21,343 nucleotides of DNA from Miltoncostaeales bacterium (GCA_030829765.1 JAUROO010000110.1:1-21343), one strand, 5' to 3'. Shown: positions 1-7,349, counted from the stretch's first letter. Made by a program: numbers and translations. The notes: generated by a model not told the origin, from the letters alone.

Positions 1-387
1 ATCGAGGATGCGGTCGACGCAACTGGCGCACGTGCCATCGTCGATCGTGAGCGCCACCTTGCGCCCCGCGCTGGCAGGACCCTCGGTGATGACCCTCCCG
101 GGACCAGGCACCGGCGGGCGTATGCGCTGGGGGGACTGCGCCACGGCGTCGGCCGTGGTGGGCACCGCCGCGGGCTCGGGGGCCGGTGACGCAGTGGTGG
201 GCTGGCGATACGCCGGGGAAGACGCCGTCGCAGGGCCGGGATCGTCCCCGCCCCCGCCGGACACCACCACGCCCACGGCGACGCCTGCGGCGACCACCAC
301 GGCGCCCGCGGCAAGAGCCCCGGTACGGCGGCGGCGCGTGCGTGCGCGCCGCTCTGCACGGCGCCTCTCGAGGTCCGGTCGCTCCAT
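1..387 (-). CDS. Membrane-anchored polysaccharide deacetylase (NodB-like), N-terminal part only
   Basis: The 129 visible codons run off the left edge of the window. Residues 1-22 are strongly basic (RRRAERRARTRRRR), 23-43 form one hydrophobic helix rich in Ala, Gly and Val, and 44-98 are a Pro/Ala/Thr-rich linker, as in a signal anchor followed by an extracytoplasmic domain. Residues 111-118 read VALTIDDG, matching the first NodB motif (TFDDG), whose Asp residues act in catalysis and metal binding in carbohydrate esterase family 4. The motif is followed at once by a Cys-x-x-Cys (TCASC), which is not part of the classic motif. An AGGA Shine-Dalgarno lies 7 bases before the ATG. The likely role is deacetylation of a cell-wall polymer outside the membrane; the substrate cannot be told. 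The rest of the catalytic domain is not visible. Confidence 0.72.
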   Translation of the reverse strand, partial: MERPDLERRRAERRARTRRRRTGALAAGAVVVAAGVAVGVVVSGGGGDDPGPATASSPAYRQPTTASPAPEPAAVPTTADAVAQSPQRIRPPVPGPGRVITEGPASAGRKVALTIDDGTCASCVDRILD

Positions 388-450
388 GGGTGCATCCTAG
401 GAGCGAGCCGTGACACCCGGATCCCGGCCGGGCCACGGGCACCCGGGCAA

Positions 451-524
451 AGCCGGAGACCGGATTCGAACCGGTGACCCCCTGTTTACAAGACAGGTGC
501 TCTGACCAACTGAGCTACTCCGGC
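451..524 (-). tRNA. tRNA-Thr, anticodon UGU
   Basis: A 74-base cloverleaf folds without mismatches in the acceptor stem (GCCGGAG with CTCCGGC, discriminator U), the D arm (GCTC...GAGC), the anticodon stem (CCTGT with ACAGG, loop CTTGTAA) and the T arm (ACCGG TTCGAAT CCGGT). The anticodon is UGU, which reads Thr ACA and other ACN codons by wobble. The 3' CCA is not encoded. It lies 32 bases after the universal stress protein stop on the same strand and may be processed from that transcript. Confidence 0.97.
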
Positions 525-556
525 GGGACCCGCCGCGCGGGCCGGGGGGATGATGC

Positions 557-1003
557 CTAGTCGACGACCTCGACGGGGATTCCGGCGTGCTTCTCGACCT
601 CGGCCGCGACATCCGCACCGAACACCTTGCCGAGGAACCCGTGATGGCTGTGTCCCACCACGATCAGGCGCGCGCGGTACTCCTGCGCGGTCTCCACGAT
701 CAGGGAGCCCGGCTCACCGATGGCCCACGCGTACTCGGCCTTCGCGACGGCGCCGTCCTCCACGCGACTCTTCGCCTCCTGCAGCACCTCGTGTACGTCG
801 GGCATCTCTGGGAACGGGCCCTGCATGGGGCTGCCATCGCCCATGGTGCCGAAGGCGCGCGGACCGGTGGGGTCGAGCACGGCCTCATGGACGGCGAGCA
901 CCAGCAGCGGTGCGTGCAGCTCGTTGCAGCGCGCGATCGCGTGGTCCAGGGCCTTCTCCGCCGACGCGCTGCGCTCGTAGCCGACCAGGATGGGTGCGCT
1001 CAT
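557..1003 (-). CDS. Universal stress protein (UspA family)
   Basis: This is a single-domain Usp protein of 148 residues, the usual length. It starts with the beta strand and turn typical of the family (PILVGYERSASAEKALDHA, residues 4-22) and ends with the alpha/beta core LIVVGHSHHGFLGKVFGADV, residues 113-132. In ATP-binding members this last segment is G-x2-G-x9-G-S/T. Here the second Gly is His, the spacing is one residue shorter and Ala-Asp replaces Gly-Ser, so nucleotide binding is doubtful. The N-terminal Asp that contacts adenine in ATP-binding members appears as Tyr-Glu (residues 9-10). A GAGGA Shine-Dalgarno stands 4 bases before the ATG. It follows the terminator hairpin after sigH and precedes tRNA-Thr. 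The fold is clear, but the physiological role cannot be inferred. Confidence 0.9.
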   Translation of the reverse strand: MSAPILVGYERSASAEKALDHAIARCNELHAPLLVLAVHEAVLDPTGPRAFGTMGDGSPMQGPFPEMPDVHEVLQEAKSRVEDGAVAKAEYAWAIGEPGSLIVETAQEYRARLIVVGHSHHGFLGKVFGADVAAEVEKHAGIPVEVVD

Positions 1004-1057
1004 GGGATCCTCGGGTTCATCGGGGTGCCGTGATGCCCCGGAACGTACCCGGAAACG

Positions 1058-1087
1058 CGTGATGCCGCCATCAATGGCGGCATCACG
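1058..1087 (-). terminator. Strong hairpin after sigH, probable terminator
   Basis: A perfect 13-bp stem (arms 1058-1070 and 1075-1087) closes a 4-base loop (TCAA on the plus strand). It begins 40 bases after the sigH stop. On the minus strand it is followed by CGTTTCC, only a short T run, so it may be a weak-tailed intrinsic terminator of the kind common in high-GC bacteria. A smaller hairpin (CCCTCC, 3-base loop, GGAGGG; 1099-1113) lies between it and the stop. It separates sigH from the stress protein gene. Confidence 0.65.
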
Positions 1088-1126
1088 TCAAACCCTCACC
1101 CTCCGATGGAGGGATTGGCAAACCCT

Positions 1127-1792
1127 CTATCCGAGGTCGAGGACCTCGCGCTCCTTCAGGTGGACCTCCACCTTGCGCTTCACGCGCTGCAGAGCGTTGT
1201 CCACGCTCTTGGGATTGCACTCGAGCCGCTCGGCGACCTCCTCGTACGAGCGCCCCTCGAGGTACATGGCCAGCACCTGGCTCTCGAGCGGGCTCAGCAC
1301 GCGGCCCAGGGTATCCACCAGGCTCTGGAGCTCCTCGGTGGAGATGGCCTGGTTCACGGGGTCGGTCACCGGGTCGTCCGGCAGCACATCGGCCAGGGTG
1401 GTCTCCTGCTCGCTGCCGGCGCGCGAGTTGCTGAACGACACGTAGGTGTTGAGGGGGGAGTGCTTGTTGCGTGCCGCCGTCTTGATGGCGGTGATGATCT
1501 GCCGCGTCACGCAGAGTTCGGCGAACGACCGGAACGACGCCTCGCGCTCGGGCCGGTAGTCGCGGACGGCCTTGAACAGGCCGATGAGACCCTCCTGGAT
1601 GAGGTCCTCGGAGTCACCGCCCGCCAGGAAGTACGCGCTGGCCTTGAGGCGCACGAATCCCCGGTAGCGGGAGATGATCTGATCCATCGCCTGGCCGTCA
1701 CCGGCACGGGCGCGGCGGACGAGGCCCTCGTCGACGATGTCGACGTGCCCCTGTTGGTCCAGATCGGTCAGCCGGCGCGCAGCGGCACCCAT
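1127..1792 (-). CDS. sigH: SigH-like RNA polymerase sigma factor
   Basis: This 221-residue sigma-70 family protein carries region 2 at about residues 22-112 (core-binding stretch SEDLIQEGLIGLFKA 61-75, then AELCVTRQIITAIKTA 91-106) and region 4 at about 165-212 (helix-turn-helix 181-204, ending KSVDNALQRVKRK). Region 3 is reduced to a linker. The wording is very close to Bacillus sigma-H, for example ELCxTRQIITAIKTA, HxPLNxYVS and KSxDNALQRVKRK, and the gene occupies the same position after rlmB as in Firmicutes. The ATG at 1792 is chosen over the in-frame TTG at 1837 because AGGAG sits 5 bases before it. It has its own promoter and a downstream hairpin. Sigma-H drives the stationary-phase and sporulation switch in Bacillus; which genes this homologue controls is unknown. 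No anti-sigma gene is adjacent. Confidence 0.93.
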   Translation of the reverse strand: MGAAARRLTDLDQQGHVDIVDEGLVRRARAGDGQAMDQIISRYRGFVRLKASAYFLAGGDSEDLIQEGLIGLFKAVRDYRPEREASFRSFAELCVTRQIITAIKTAARNKHSPLNTYVSFSNSRAGSEQETTLADVLPDDPVTDPVNQAISTEELQSLVDTLGRVLSPLESQVLAMYLEGRSYEEVAERLECNPKSVDNALQRVKRKVEVHLKEREVLDLG

Positions 1793-1797
1793 GTTCA

Positions 1798-1802
1798 CTC
1801 CT
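1798..1802 (-). promoter_or_regulatory. Shine-Dalgarno AGGAG that fixes the sigH start
   Basis: The sequence AGGAG lies 5 bases before the ATG at 1792. No comparable motif precedes the alternative TTG start at 1837. Starting at this ATG removes 15 poorly conserved residues and leaves about 100 bases of leader after the promoter. Confidence 0.8.
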
Positions 1803-1832
1803 GTGTGGCGTTTCGGAGGGCTCTCACCATCC

Positions 1833-1849
1833 CTCAACCTTCGGTTAAG
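1833..1849 (-). other. Hairpin in the sigH 5' leader
   Basis: In the RNA, CUUAACC pairs with GGUUGAG around a GAA triloop (7 bp, one G-U). It lies between the sigH promoter and its Shine-Dalgarno in a locally AT-rich leader. It is too short to be a recognised riboswitch. It could affect leader stability or translation, which is inference only. Confidence 0.35.
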
Positions 1850-1889
1850 ACTCAGGGTGAATCTTTACTTGAAGGTAAGAGATGGGGGA

Positions 1890-1918
1890 TTGATACCGAT
1901 CGCACAAGACGGTGTCAA
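1890..1918 (-). promoter_or_regulatory. Housekeeping-type promoter of sigH
   Basis: On the minus strand there is a perfect -35 TTGACA (1913-1918), a 17-base spacer and a -10 TATCAA (1890-1895, four of six matches to TATAAT). Transcription would start near 1883, giving a leader of about 90 bases to the sigH ATG. The element lies just past the rlmB stop in the most AT-rich stretch of the window, and is the best -35/-10 pair I found. It suggests sigH is expressed independently of the long upstream gene chain by the primary sigma factor. Confidence 0.75.
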
Positions 1919-1932
1919 CCTCTGCCCCCGGA

Positions 1933-2670
1933 TCAGCCCCCCGCCACGGCACGGAAGGCCAGCACCGCTGCGGCCGTGGAGAGGTTCAGGGACCCCACCC
2001 TCCCCCGCATCGGGATGCGCACCAACTGGTCGCAGACCTCCCGCACCTTCGGCCTGAGGCCCGCTCCCTCAGCGCCCAGCACGATCACCGCCGAGGGGTC
2101 CCATGCCACCTCGCGGTAGTCCGTGCCGCCATCCGCGTCGGCGCCCACGGACCATCGGCCCGCCCCCGCAAGGTCATTGACGAAGGCCACGACCGACCCG
2201 ATGCGCGCGATGGACAGGTGCTCAACTGCACCGGCGGACGCCTTGCAGGCGACCGCGGTGATCCCCGGACTGCCCCTGGACGGGATGACGAGCCCGGCGA
2301 AGCCCGCCGCATCGGCGACCCGTGCCACCGCGCCAAGGTTGCGCGGGTCCTGCACCTCATCGAGCACCATCACCGGGCCGTCACCCTCGAGCACGGCCTG
2401 AGGGTCTGCGTAGGGGTACTCATCCGTGATCGCCACCATCCCCTGGTGGTCACCGGTGCCCGCGAGGCGCGCCAGGTCCTCGCGCCGCTTCACCACCACC
2501 GGCACCCCGGCAAGCGCGGGGTCGTCGGCGGCCTGCGCGAGGGCCCACACCTCCTCCACGGGCCGCCTGGCGGCCATGATCAGCTCGCGCACGGGATTGC
2601 GCCCGTACACCAGCACGGGCCCGTCATCGTCGCCGTGGTGGGGCCTCCGCCCATGGCGCCGGCTGGTCAT
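1933..2670 (-). CDS. rlmB: 23S rRNA (guanosine-2'-O)-methyltransferase, TrmH/SpoU family
   Basis: A SPOUT (knotted) methyltransferase of 245 residues. Residues 19-85 form the small N-terminal substrate-binding domain starting VLVYGRNPVRE. The three SpoU motifs are all present: motif 1 LDEVQDPRNLGAVARVA (103-119, with the invariant Asn111), motif 2 VLGAEGAGL (197-205) and motif 3 IPMRGRVGSLNLSTAA (219-234). By family it transfers methyl from S-adenosylmethionine to the 2'-OH of a guanosine in the peptidyl-transferase loop of 23S rRNA (G2251 in E. coli); the exact target here is inferred. Its ATG overlaps the cysS stop as ATGA, so translation is likely coupled. In Firmicutes rlmB also lies between cysS and sigH. 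The mrnC and NYN-nuclease genes that usually flank it there are absent. Confidence 0.93.
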   Translation of the reverse strand: MTSRRHGRRPHHGDDDGPVLVYGRNPVRELIMAARRPVEEVWALAQAADDPALAGVPVVVKRREDLARLAGTGDHQGMVAITDEYPYADPQAVLEGDGPVMVLDEVQDPRNLGAVARVADAAGFAGLVIPSRGSPGITAVACKASAGAVEHLSIARIGSVVAFVNDLAGAGRWSVGADADGGTDYREVAWDPSAVIVLGAEGAGLRPKVREVCDQLVRIPMRGRVGSLNLSTAAAVLAFRAVAGG

Positions 2671-4064
2671 GACGCCGGGATCACCTCGGGCCCGTCCGGC
2701 CCGTCGCGGAGTTCGAAGCCCAGGGCGAGGATGGCATCGCGGATCTCGTCCGCGCGGGCGAAGTCGCGGTCCGCGCGGGCGCGCTGGCGATCATCGACCA
2801 GCGCGCGCACCGCGTCGGGCACCTCATCATCGCCGGGGGACGCAAGCCCGGACAGGCCGAGCATGTCGAGCAGCGCGGCGAGGTCCAGCCGGATCTCCTG
2901 CACCTGCCCCTCGGGCAGTCGTCCGCGCTCGAGTGCCTGGTTGATCGCGCGCACCAGGTCGAAGACCGCCGCCATGGCGCCCGGGGTGCCGAAGTCGTCA
3001 TCCATCGCTGCGATGAAGCGCTCGCGCGCTGCCGCCGCTGCGGTCGCGAGTTCCACGTCGATCGTGTCCCCGGGCTCCGCGAGCGCGCGGTCCAGGGCGC
3101 GGATGGCGTTTCGGACGCGCCGGCAGGCGGCCTCGGCATCGCGCATGCGCTCATCCGAGAAGGGCAGCCGCGACCGGTAGTGGCTCTGCATGAAGTACGC
3201 GATGACCGTGTCGGCGCCCCACTGCCCCACCACGTCCGCGAGAAGGGCGATGTTGCCGATGCTCTTGCTCATCTTGCTGTCGCTGAGCTCGAGCATCTCG
3301 TTGTGCATCCAGATGCGCGCGAAGGGGGTGCCGTGCGCACCCTCGCTCTGGGCGATCTCATTCTCATGATGCGGGAAGACCAGGTCGATGCCGCCCCCGT
3401 GCACCGAGAAGCCCATACCGAGTTCCTTCTCGGCCATGGCCGAGCACTCGATGTGCCACCCGGGACGCCCGGGGCCCCACGGGGAGTCCCACCAGGCGTC
3501 CTCGCCCTCCTTCAGGCCCTTCCAGAGCGCGAAGTCGAGGGGATCATCCTTGAGGTCGCCCGGGTCGGTGTCGGGCATGTCATCCAGTCGCCGGCCCGAC
3601 AGGCAGCCATAGTCGGCGAACCCGCGCACGCGGAAGTAGACATCTCCGCCGGCCTCGTACGCCAGGCCGCGCTCCACGAGGTCGGCAATGAGCGCCACGA
3701 TCTCGTCCATCGAGTCGGTGACGAGCGGCTCGGCATCCGGGCGCCCGAGGCCCAGCAGGTCGGTGTCCTCGATGTACTGACGGGTGCACCGCTCCGCGAG
3801 CTCTATCGACGGGATCCCCTCGGCCCGCGCGGCGTCGTAGATCTTGTCGTTGACGTCGGTGACGTTGATGACCAGGCGCGCGCGCTGCCCGCGGCGCTCG
3901 ATGTAGCGCTTCAGCACCGAGAAGACCACGAACGGGCGCGCGTTGCCGATGTGGATGCGCGAATACACCGTGGGCCCGCACGCGTAGATCCCGATCACGC
4001 CGTCCACGTCGGCGGCGACGGGCTCCGTCCGGCCCGTGAGGGTGGAATGCAGGCGCAGGCTCAC
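2667..4064 (-). CDS. cysS: Cysteinyl-tRNA synthetase
   Basis: This class I aminoacyl-tRNA synthetase of 465 residues charges tRNA-Cys in the cytosol. The HIGH-type signature is HIGN (38-41), the KMSKS loop is KMSKS (264-268), and the catalytic zinc that selects cysteine is bound by Cys29 (YACGPTVY), Cys207 (WHIECSAM), His232 and Glu236 (PHHENE). The C-terminal DALR-like helical domain follows (from about 300) and ends in the conserved RADRDFARADEIRDAI stretch. Length matches the family. It starts at a GTG whose GTGA overlaps the ispF stop, and its own stop overlaps the rlmB ATG. It does not look like the mycothiol ligase MshC, which has the same fold, because the full tRNA-binding C-terminus is present. 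Confidence 0.97.
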   Translation of the reverse strand: MSLRLHSTLTGRTEPVAADVDGVIGIYACGPTVYSRIHIGNARPFVVFSVLKRYIERRGQRARLVINVTDVNDKIYDAARAEGIPSIELAERCTRQYIEDTDLLGLGRPDAEPLVTDSMDEIVALIADLVERGLAYEAGGDVYFRVRGFADYGCLSGRRLDDMPDTDPGDLKDDPLDFALWKGLKEGEDAWWDSPWGPGRPGWHIECSAMAEKELGMGFSVHGGGIDLVFPHHENEIAQSEGAHGTPFARIWMHNEMLELSDSKMSKSIGNIALLADVVGQWGADTVIAYFMQSHYRSRLPFSDERMRDAEAACRRVRNAIRALDRALAEPGDTIDVELATAAAAARERFIAAMDDDFGTPGAMAAVFDLVRAINQALERGRLPEGQVQEIRLDLAALLDMLGLSGLASPGDDEVPDAVRALVDDRQRARADRDFARADEIRDAILALGFELRDGPDGPEVIPAS

Positions 4065-4525
4065 GCGGCATCCACAAGGGCCACGGCCTGGCAGGCGATG
4101 CCCTCGCCGCGGCCCGTGAAGCCCATCCGGTCAGTGGTGGTGGCGTGCACCGACACCGGCGCGCCCACGGCGGCCGTGAGCGCCTGCTCCATGGCCGCAC
4201 GGTGCGGCGACACGCGGGGACGCTCGCACACGACGACCGCGTGCACGTTCACCGGGGTGGCGCCCTGCTCCCCCAGCACCCCGATCACGTGCGTGATCAT
4301 CGCCGTGCCCGTGACGCCCGCCCATTCGGGCGCCCCCGAGGGGAACAGCACGCCGATGTCAGGGCCCCCCGCGGCCGCGAGGAGGGCATCGCACACCGCG
4401 TGCGCCACGACATCCCCGTCCGAGTGCCCGGCGAGGCCCTCGGGGTGATCGATGCCGACCAGGCCCAGCACCAGGGGAACCCCCGCCTCGAGGCGGTGCG
4501 CATCCACGCCCATGCCGACCCTCAT
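4061..4525 (-). CDS. ispF: 2-C-methyl-D-erythritol 2,4-cyclodiphosphate synthase
   Basis: IspF cyclises CDP-methylerythritol 2-phosphate to MEcPP with release of CMP, step five of the MEP isoprenoid pathway. With the start at 4525 the protein has 154 residues, and the zinc ligands Asp8, His10 and His42 fall at the same numbers as in the E. coli enzyme. HSDGD (34-38) and the TTTDRMGFTGRGEGIA signature (129-144) are intact. An ATG two codons upstream (4531) is possible, but the one at 4525 forms an ATGA overlap with the preceding stop, as at several other junctions here. The gene lies with ispD, as in many bacteria, but a PHP phosphatase gene separates the two. Confidence 0.95.
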   Translation of the reverse strand: MRVGMGVDAHRLEAGVPLVLGLVGIDHPEGLAGHSDGDVVAHAVCDALLAAAGGPDIGVLFPSGAPEWAGVTGTAMITHVIGVLGEQGATPVNVHAVVVCERPRVSPHRAAMEQALTAAVGAPVSVHATTTDRMGFTGRGEGIACQAVALVDAA

Positions 4526-5382
4526 GCCCATCGAATGGCCACCTGCTCCGGTTCGCGGCCGCGGAACCGGGTGATCGTCTCATAGCCCGCCCCACGCAGG
4601 GCCGCGACGGCCGTCGGATAGTCGCGGGCGACATCCTCCGGCCGGTGCGCATCGCTCGCGAGGGTCACGGGAACCCCGGCGCGACGGAAGGCGGCAAGCC
4701 AGTCCGGGTCCGGGTACAGCTCGCGGCATGGCTTGCGCAGGCCCGCCGATGAGCACTCCACGGCCACGCCCGACTCCGCGATCTGCGCGATCACCGCATC
4801 GCGGCGTGTCGTGAGCCCCTCGGGCATCGGCGTGCCGAACACCTTCGGCAGGTCCGGGTGGGCCAGCACATCGAACAGTCCGCTTGCGGCGGCTGCAGCC
4901 AGCTCGTCGAGGTAGCGGCCCCAGGTCTCACCGGCGCCCAGGGAATCCCAGCAGGGGTAGTCGGGGTGATCCACCGCGAGGTCGCCCAGCCAGTGCACCG
5001 ATCCCAGCACGATGTCGAACGGCTGGGATGCGAGGAGCACGCGGATGTCGTCCTCGCGTCCCGGGATCCAGTCCATCTCGATGCCAAGCAGCACGGGAAG
5101 ACCGGAATCACGGGCCCGGCCGATGGCCGCGCAGTGCTCTGCCAGGTCCTCTGTCGCCTCACCCTGCCACCAGGCGTTCGGGTGCCAGTCGCGCACCTCC
5201 CGGAACCGGTGCACGTGCTCGGTGATGGCGATCTCGTCCACCGCACGCCTCCGCGCGGCCTCGACGTAACGCGCGATCCATGCAGTGGACCGCGGCCCGC
5301 CGTCGGCATCCCAGCGGTGCCGATCGGCCTCGCGGGCCTCCGGGCCATCAGGCTGCAGGTGGAGGTGGTAGTCGGTCAGCAC
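4522..5382 (-). CDS. PHP-domain phosphatase, histidinol-phosphatase (HisJ/HisK) type
   Basis: This 286-residue metal-dependent phosphoesterase has the PHP-family ligands in order: DYHLH (His6, His8), TEHVH (Glu55, His56), GIEMDW (Glu102), GSVHW (His130), AHPDLPK (His175) and SDAHRPED (Asp244, His246). The set supports a trinuclear metal site. The GSVHWL and AHPDL wording and the length fit the histidinol-phosphate phosphatases of the HisJ type, which make histidinol. No other his gene lies nearby, and it sits between ispD and ispF, so a different phosphate substrate is possible. It begins at a GTG 12 bases after the ispD stop with only a weak ribosome-binding site, and overlaps ispF by ATGA. 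Confidence 0.83.
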   Translation of the reverse strand: MLTDYHLHLQPDGPEAREADRHRWDADGGPRSTAWIARYVEAARRRAVDEIAITEHVHRFREVRDWHPNAWWQGEATEDLAEHCAAIGRARDSGLPVLLGIEMDWIPGREDDIRVLLASQPFDIVLGSVHWLGDLAVDHPDYPCWDSLGAGETWGRYLDELAAAAASGLFDVLAHPDLPKVFGTPMPEGLTTRRDAVIAQIAESGVAVECSSAGLRKPCRELYPDPDWLAAFRRAGVPVTLASDAHRPEDVARDYPTAVAALRGAGYETITRFRGREPEQVAIRWA

Positions 5383-5394
5383 CGCCGCGGGACG

Positions 5395-6084
5395 TTACGT
5401 GATGCGGCCCGCGCCCAGCAGGACCTCGGCCAGGCGCAGATCCGCCGGGGTGGTCACCTTCAGGTTGGGCGCGCCGGGGTCGAGCATGTGCACGGGCACG
5501 CCCCGCCGCTCGGCCATTCCGGCGCAGTCGGTGGCGGCGTCCAGTTCGGCGTCGCCGGCGTCGGCGAACGCGGCGCGGAGAACGCGTGCACCGAACACCT
5601 GCGGGGTCTGCGCGCCCCAGAGGCCCGCGCGATCGACGGTCGCCTCCACCACGTCGCCCGCAGCTCCGCGCTTCAGGGTGTCCGCGACCGGCGCGGCGGC
5701 GATGACGCCGGATACGTCCGTGACGCGCGCGGTGAGGCGGTCCACCAGCGCGGGCGTGAGCAGCGGGCGGGCGGCATCGTGGACGAGGATGGCCTCGACA
5801 TCGGTCGGCAGCGCGGCGATTCCGGCCGCCACCGATCGCTGGCGACTGCTGCCTCCGGGCACGATCGCGTGCACGGGAGCGTCATCGCCCAGTGCGGCCG
5901 CCATCTCGCGCTCGCGCCCTGGCGGGCATGTCACCACCACCGCGGCGATGTCCGAGGCGCGGGCGAGCGCGCGCACCGACCAGGCGACCATCGGCCGCCC
6001 TGCCACGCGCACGAGGGCCTTGGGCTGGTCCGCGCCCAGGCGCTCGCCGGATCCCGCGGCCACCACGATGGCGCCGGTCCTCAC
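5395..6084 (-). CDS. ispD: 2-C-methyl-D-erythritol 4-phosphate cytidylyltransferase
   Basis: IspD couples MEP to CTP, giving CDP-methylerythritol and pyrophosphate, step three of the MEP pathway. The 229-residue protein shows the nucleotidyltransferase loop VVAAGSGERLG (7-17) with Lys22, GGSSRQRSV (77-85), the metal-binding VHDAARP (101-107, Asp103), LWGAQTPQVF (155-164), TDCAG (185-189) and the C-terminal NLKVTTPADL with Lys209. All expected active-site residues are present. The start is a GTG overlapping the stop of the PIN-TRAM gene (GTGA). In Bacillus the order yacL-ispD-ispF is the same. Confidence 0.96.
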   Translation of the reverse strand: MRTGAIVVAAGSGERLGADQPKALVRVAGRPMVAWSVRALARASDIAAVVVTCPPGREREMAAALGDDAPVHAIVPGGSSRQRSVAAGIAALPTDVEAILVHDAARPLLTPALVDRLTARVTDVSGVIAAAPVADTLKRGAAGDVVEATVDRAGLWGAQTPQVFGARVLRAAFADAGDAELDAATDCAGMAERRGVPVHMLDPGAPNLKVTTPADLRLAEVLLGAGRIT

Positions 6085-7244
6085 TTCGGGGGAGCCGGAA
6101 GGCGGGCGAAGATCATCTTGCCCGAGGGGTTCTGGATCGCCGACGTCACCTCCACGTCCATGGGGTCGCGGCCCACCATGGAGCGCGCGCCCTCCACCAC
6201 CACCATCGTGCCGTCGTCCAGGTAGCCCACGCCCTGGTCATACTCCCGGCCCTCCCGGATGATGCGCACCTCCAGCCGCTCGCCCGGCAGCACCGATGGC
6301 TTCAGCGCGATCGCGAGCTCGTTGACGTTGAGGACATCCACCCCCTGGATGCGGGCCACCTTGTTGAGGGCGTAGTCGGTGGTGACGATGCATGCGTGCA
6401 TGTCGCGTGCGAGGTTGACCAGCTTGGCGTCCACGCCATCACCGGGCACATCCCCGGGGCGCACCTGAACCCGTTGCTCCCCCACCGACTTCATCTCCTC
6501 CACCAGATCCAGGCCGCGCCGGCCGCGCTGGCGCTTCTCCGGATCGGCCGAGTCGGCGACCCGGTGCAGTTCCTCCACGACGAAGGCGGGGATCACGATC
6601 TGGCCGGGCAGGAACCGGGCGCGCATGACGTCGATGATGCGCCCGTCGATGATCGCGCTGCTGTCGATGAGCCGCGGCGGCACGGATGACGCGCTGCGCG
6701 ACCGGATGCCCACCAGGCGGAGGATGTCCGCATGCTTGCGTGCCGCGATGCGGGTGAACACGTAGGCCACGAGCAGCACGACGGGCAGCAGCAGGTAGGG
6801 GCCCACCACCGGGAGGCGCGCGACAGCCACCCCGGCGAGCGCGGCGGCCACCAGGCCCACCACCAGCCCGAGGGCGCCGACGATCAGCTCGCCCGCCGAC
6901 CGGGTGTCGGCCGCGCGGTCGATGGCCCGCATGCGCGACGGCAGCCACCGGGCCACCAGGCCGCCCGCGATCCATCCGACGACCGCCCCCGCGGCGATGG
7001 CCCCGGCATAGGCCAGGTACTGCCACGGATCGCCGAGCTCGCGTCCGAAGTTGATGGTGCGGCCGATCTGGTACGCGCCGAGCGCACCCAGAAGCATGAG
7101 CACCCACTGCGCCACCAGCGCCACGATGCCCCGCGGCTCGCGCGGAGGCGGCGGCCCCGGGTACGGCAGGCCCGACGGCATGCCCCGGCGGGCACCGTCC
7201 GTGCCGGTGGCCGTGGTGCGCTCGCTGTCGGTGGACGTCGTCAT
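6081..7244 (-). CDS. Membrane PIN-TRAM domain protein (YacL family)
   Basis: The 387-residue protein has an N-terminal polar tail (1-38), four predicted membrane helices (about 39-60, 76-98, 118-140 and 147-166), a PIN nuclease-like domain (192-310) and a C-terminal TRAM RNA-binding domain (about 316-387, starting VLPGERLEV). The PIN acidic residues are present: Asp194 (LIDSSAIIDGR), Glu225 (VVEELH), Asp272 (GVDAKL) and Asp290 (TTDYALNK). This matches YacL, encoded next to radA and disA in Firmicutes. It is a likely membrane-tethered RNase; the substrate is unknown. The ATG at 7244 is preceded closely by AGGGGG. A GTG at 7334 would add 30 residues of unconserved sequence and is less likely. 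The disA gene normally found between radA and yacL is missing. Confidence 0.88.
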   Translation of the reverse strand: MTTSTDSERTTATGTDGARRGMPSGLPYPGPPPPREPRGIVALVAQWVLMLLGALGAYQIGRTINFGRELGDPWQYLAYAGAIAAGAVVGWIAGGLVARWLPSRMRAIDRAADTRSAGELIVGALGLVVGLVAAALAGVAVARLPVVGPYLLLPVVLLVAYVFTRIAARKHADILRLVGIRSRSASSVPPRLIDSSAIIDGRIIDVMRARFLPGQIVIPAFVVEELHRVADSADPEKRQRGRRGLDLVEEMKSVGEQRVQVRPGDVPGDGVDAKLVNLARDMHACIVTTDYALNKVARIQGVDVLNVNELAIALKPSVLPGERLEVRIIREGREYDQGVGYLDDGTMVVVEGARSMVGRDPMDVEVTSAIQNPSGKMIFARLPAPPK

Positions 7245-7349
7245 CACCCCCTGGGCCCGCTCATCCCGCAGATGTTCCACGCGCCGCGGGCCCGGTCCTC
7301 CACCGGACCGCGACAGGTCCCGCGAGCATTGCACGCCGCGCGGCCCAGG

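Noticed and set aside
1793..1837. Longer sigH starting at TTG 1837
   Set aside because: No Shine-Dalgarno, poorly conserved added residues, whereas ATG 1792 has AGGAG at 5 bases.
1106..2119. Plus-strand open frame over sigH and rlmB
   Set aside because: Runs through the sigH promoter and both genes antisense; composition is that of a shadow frame.
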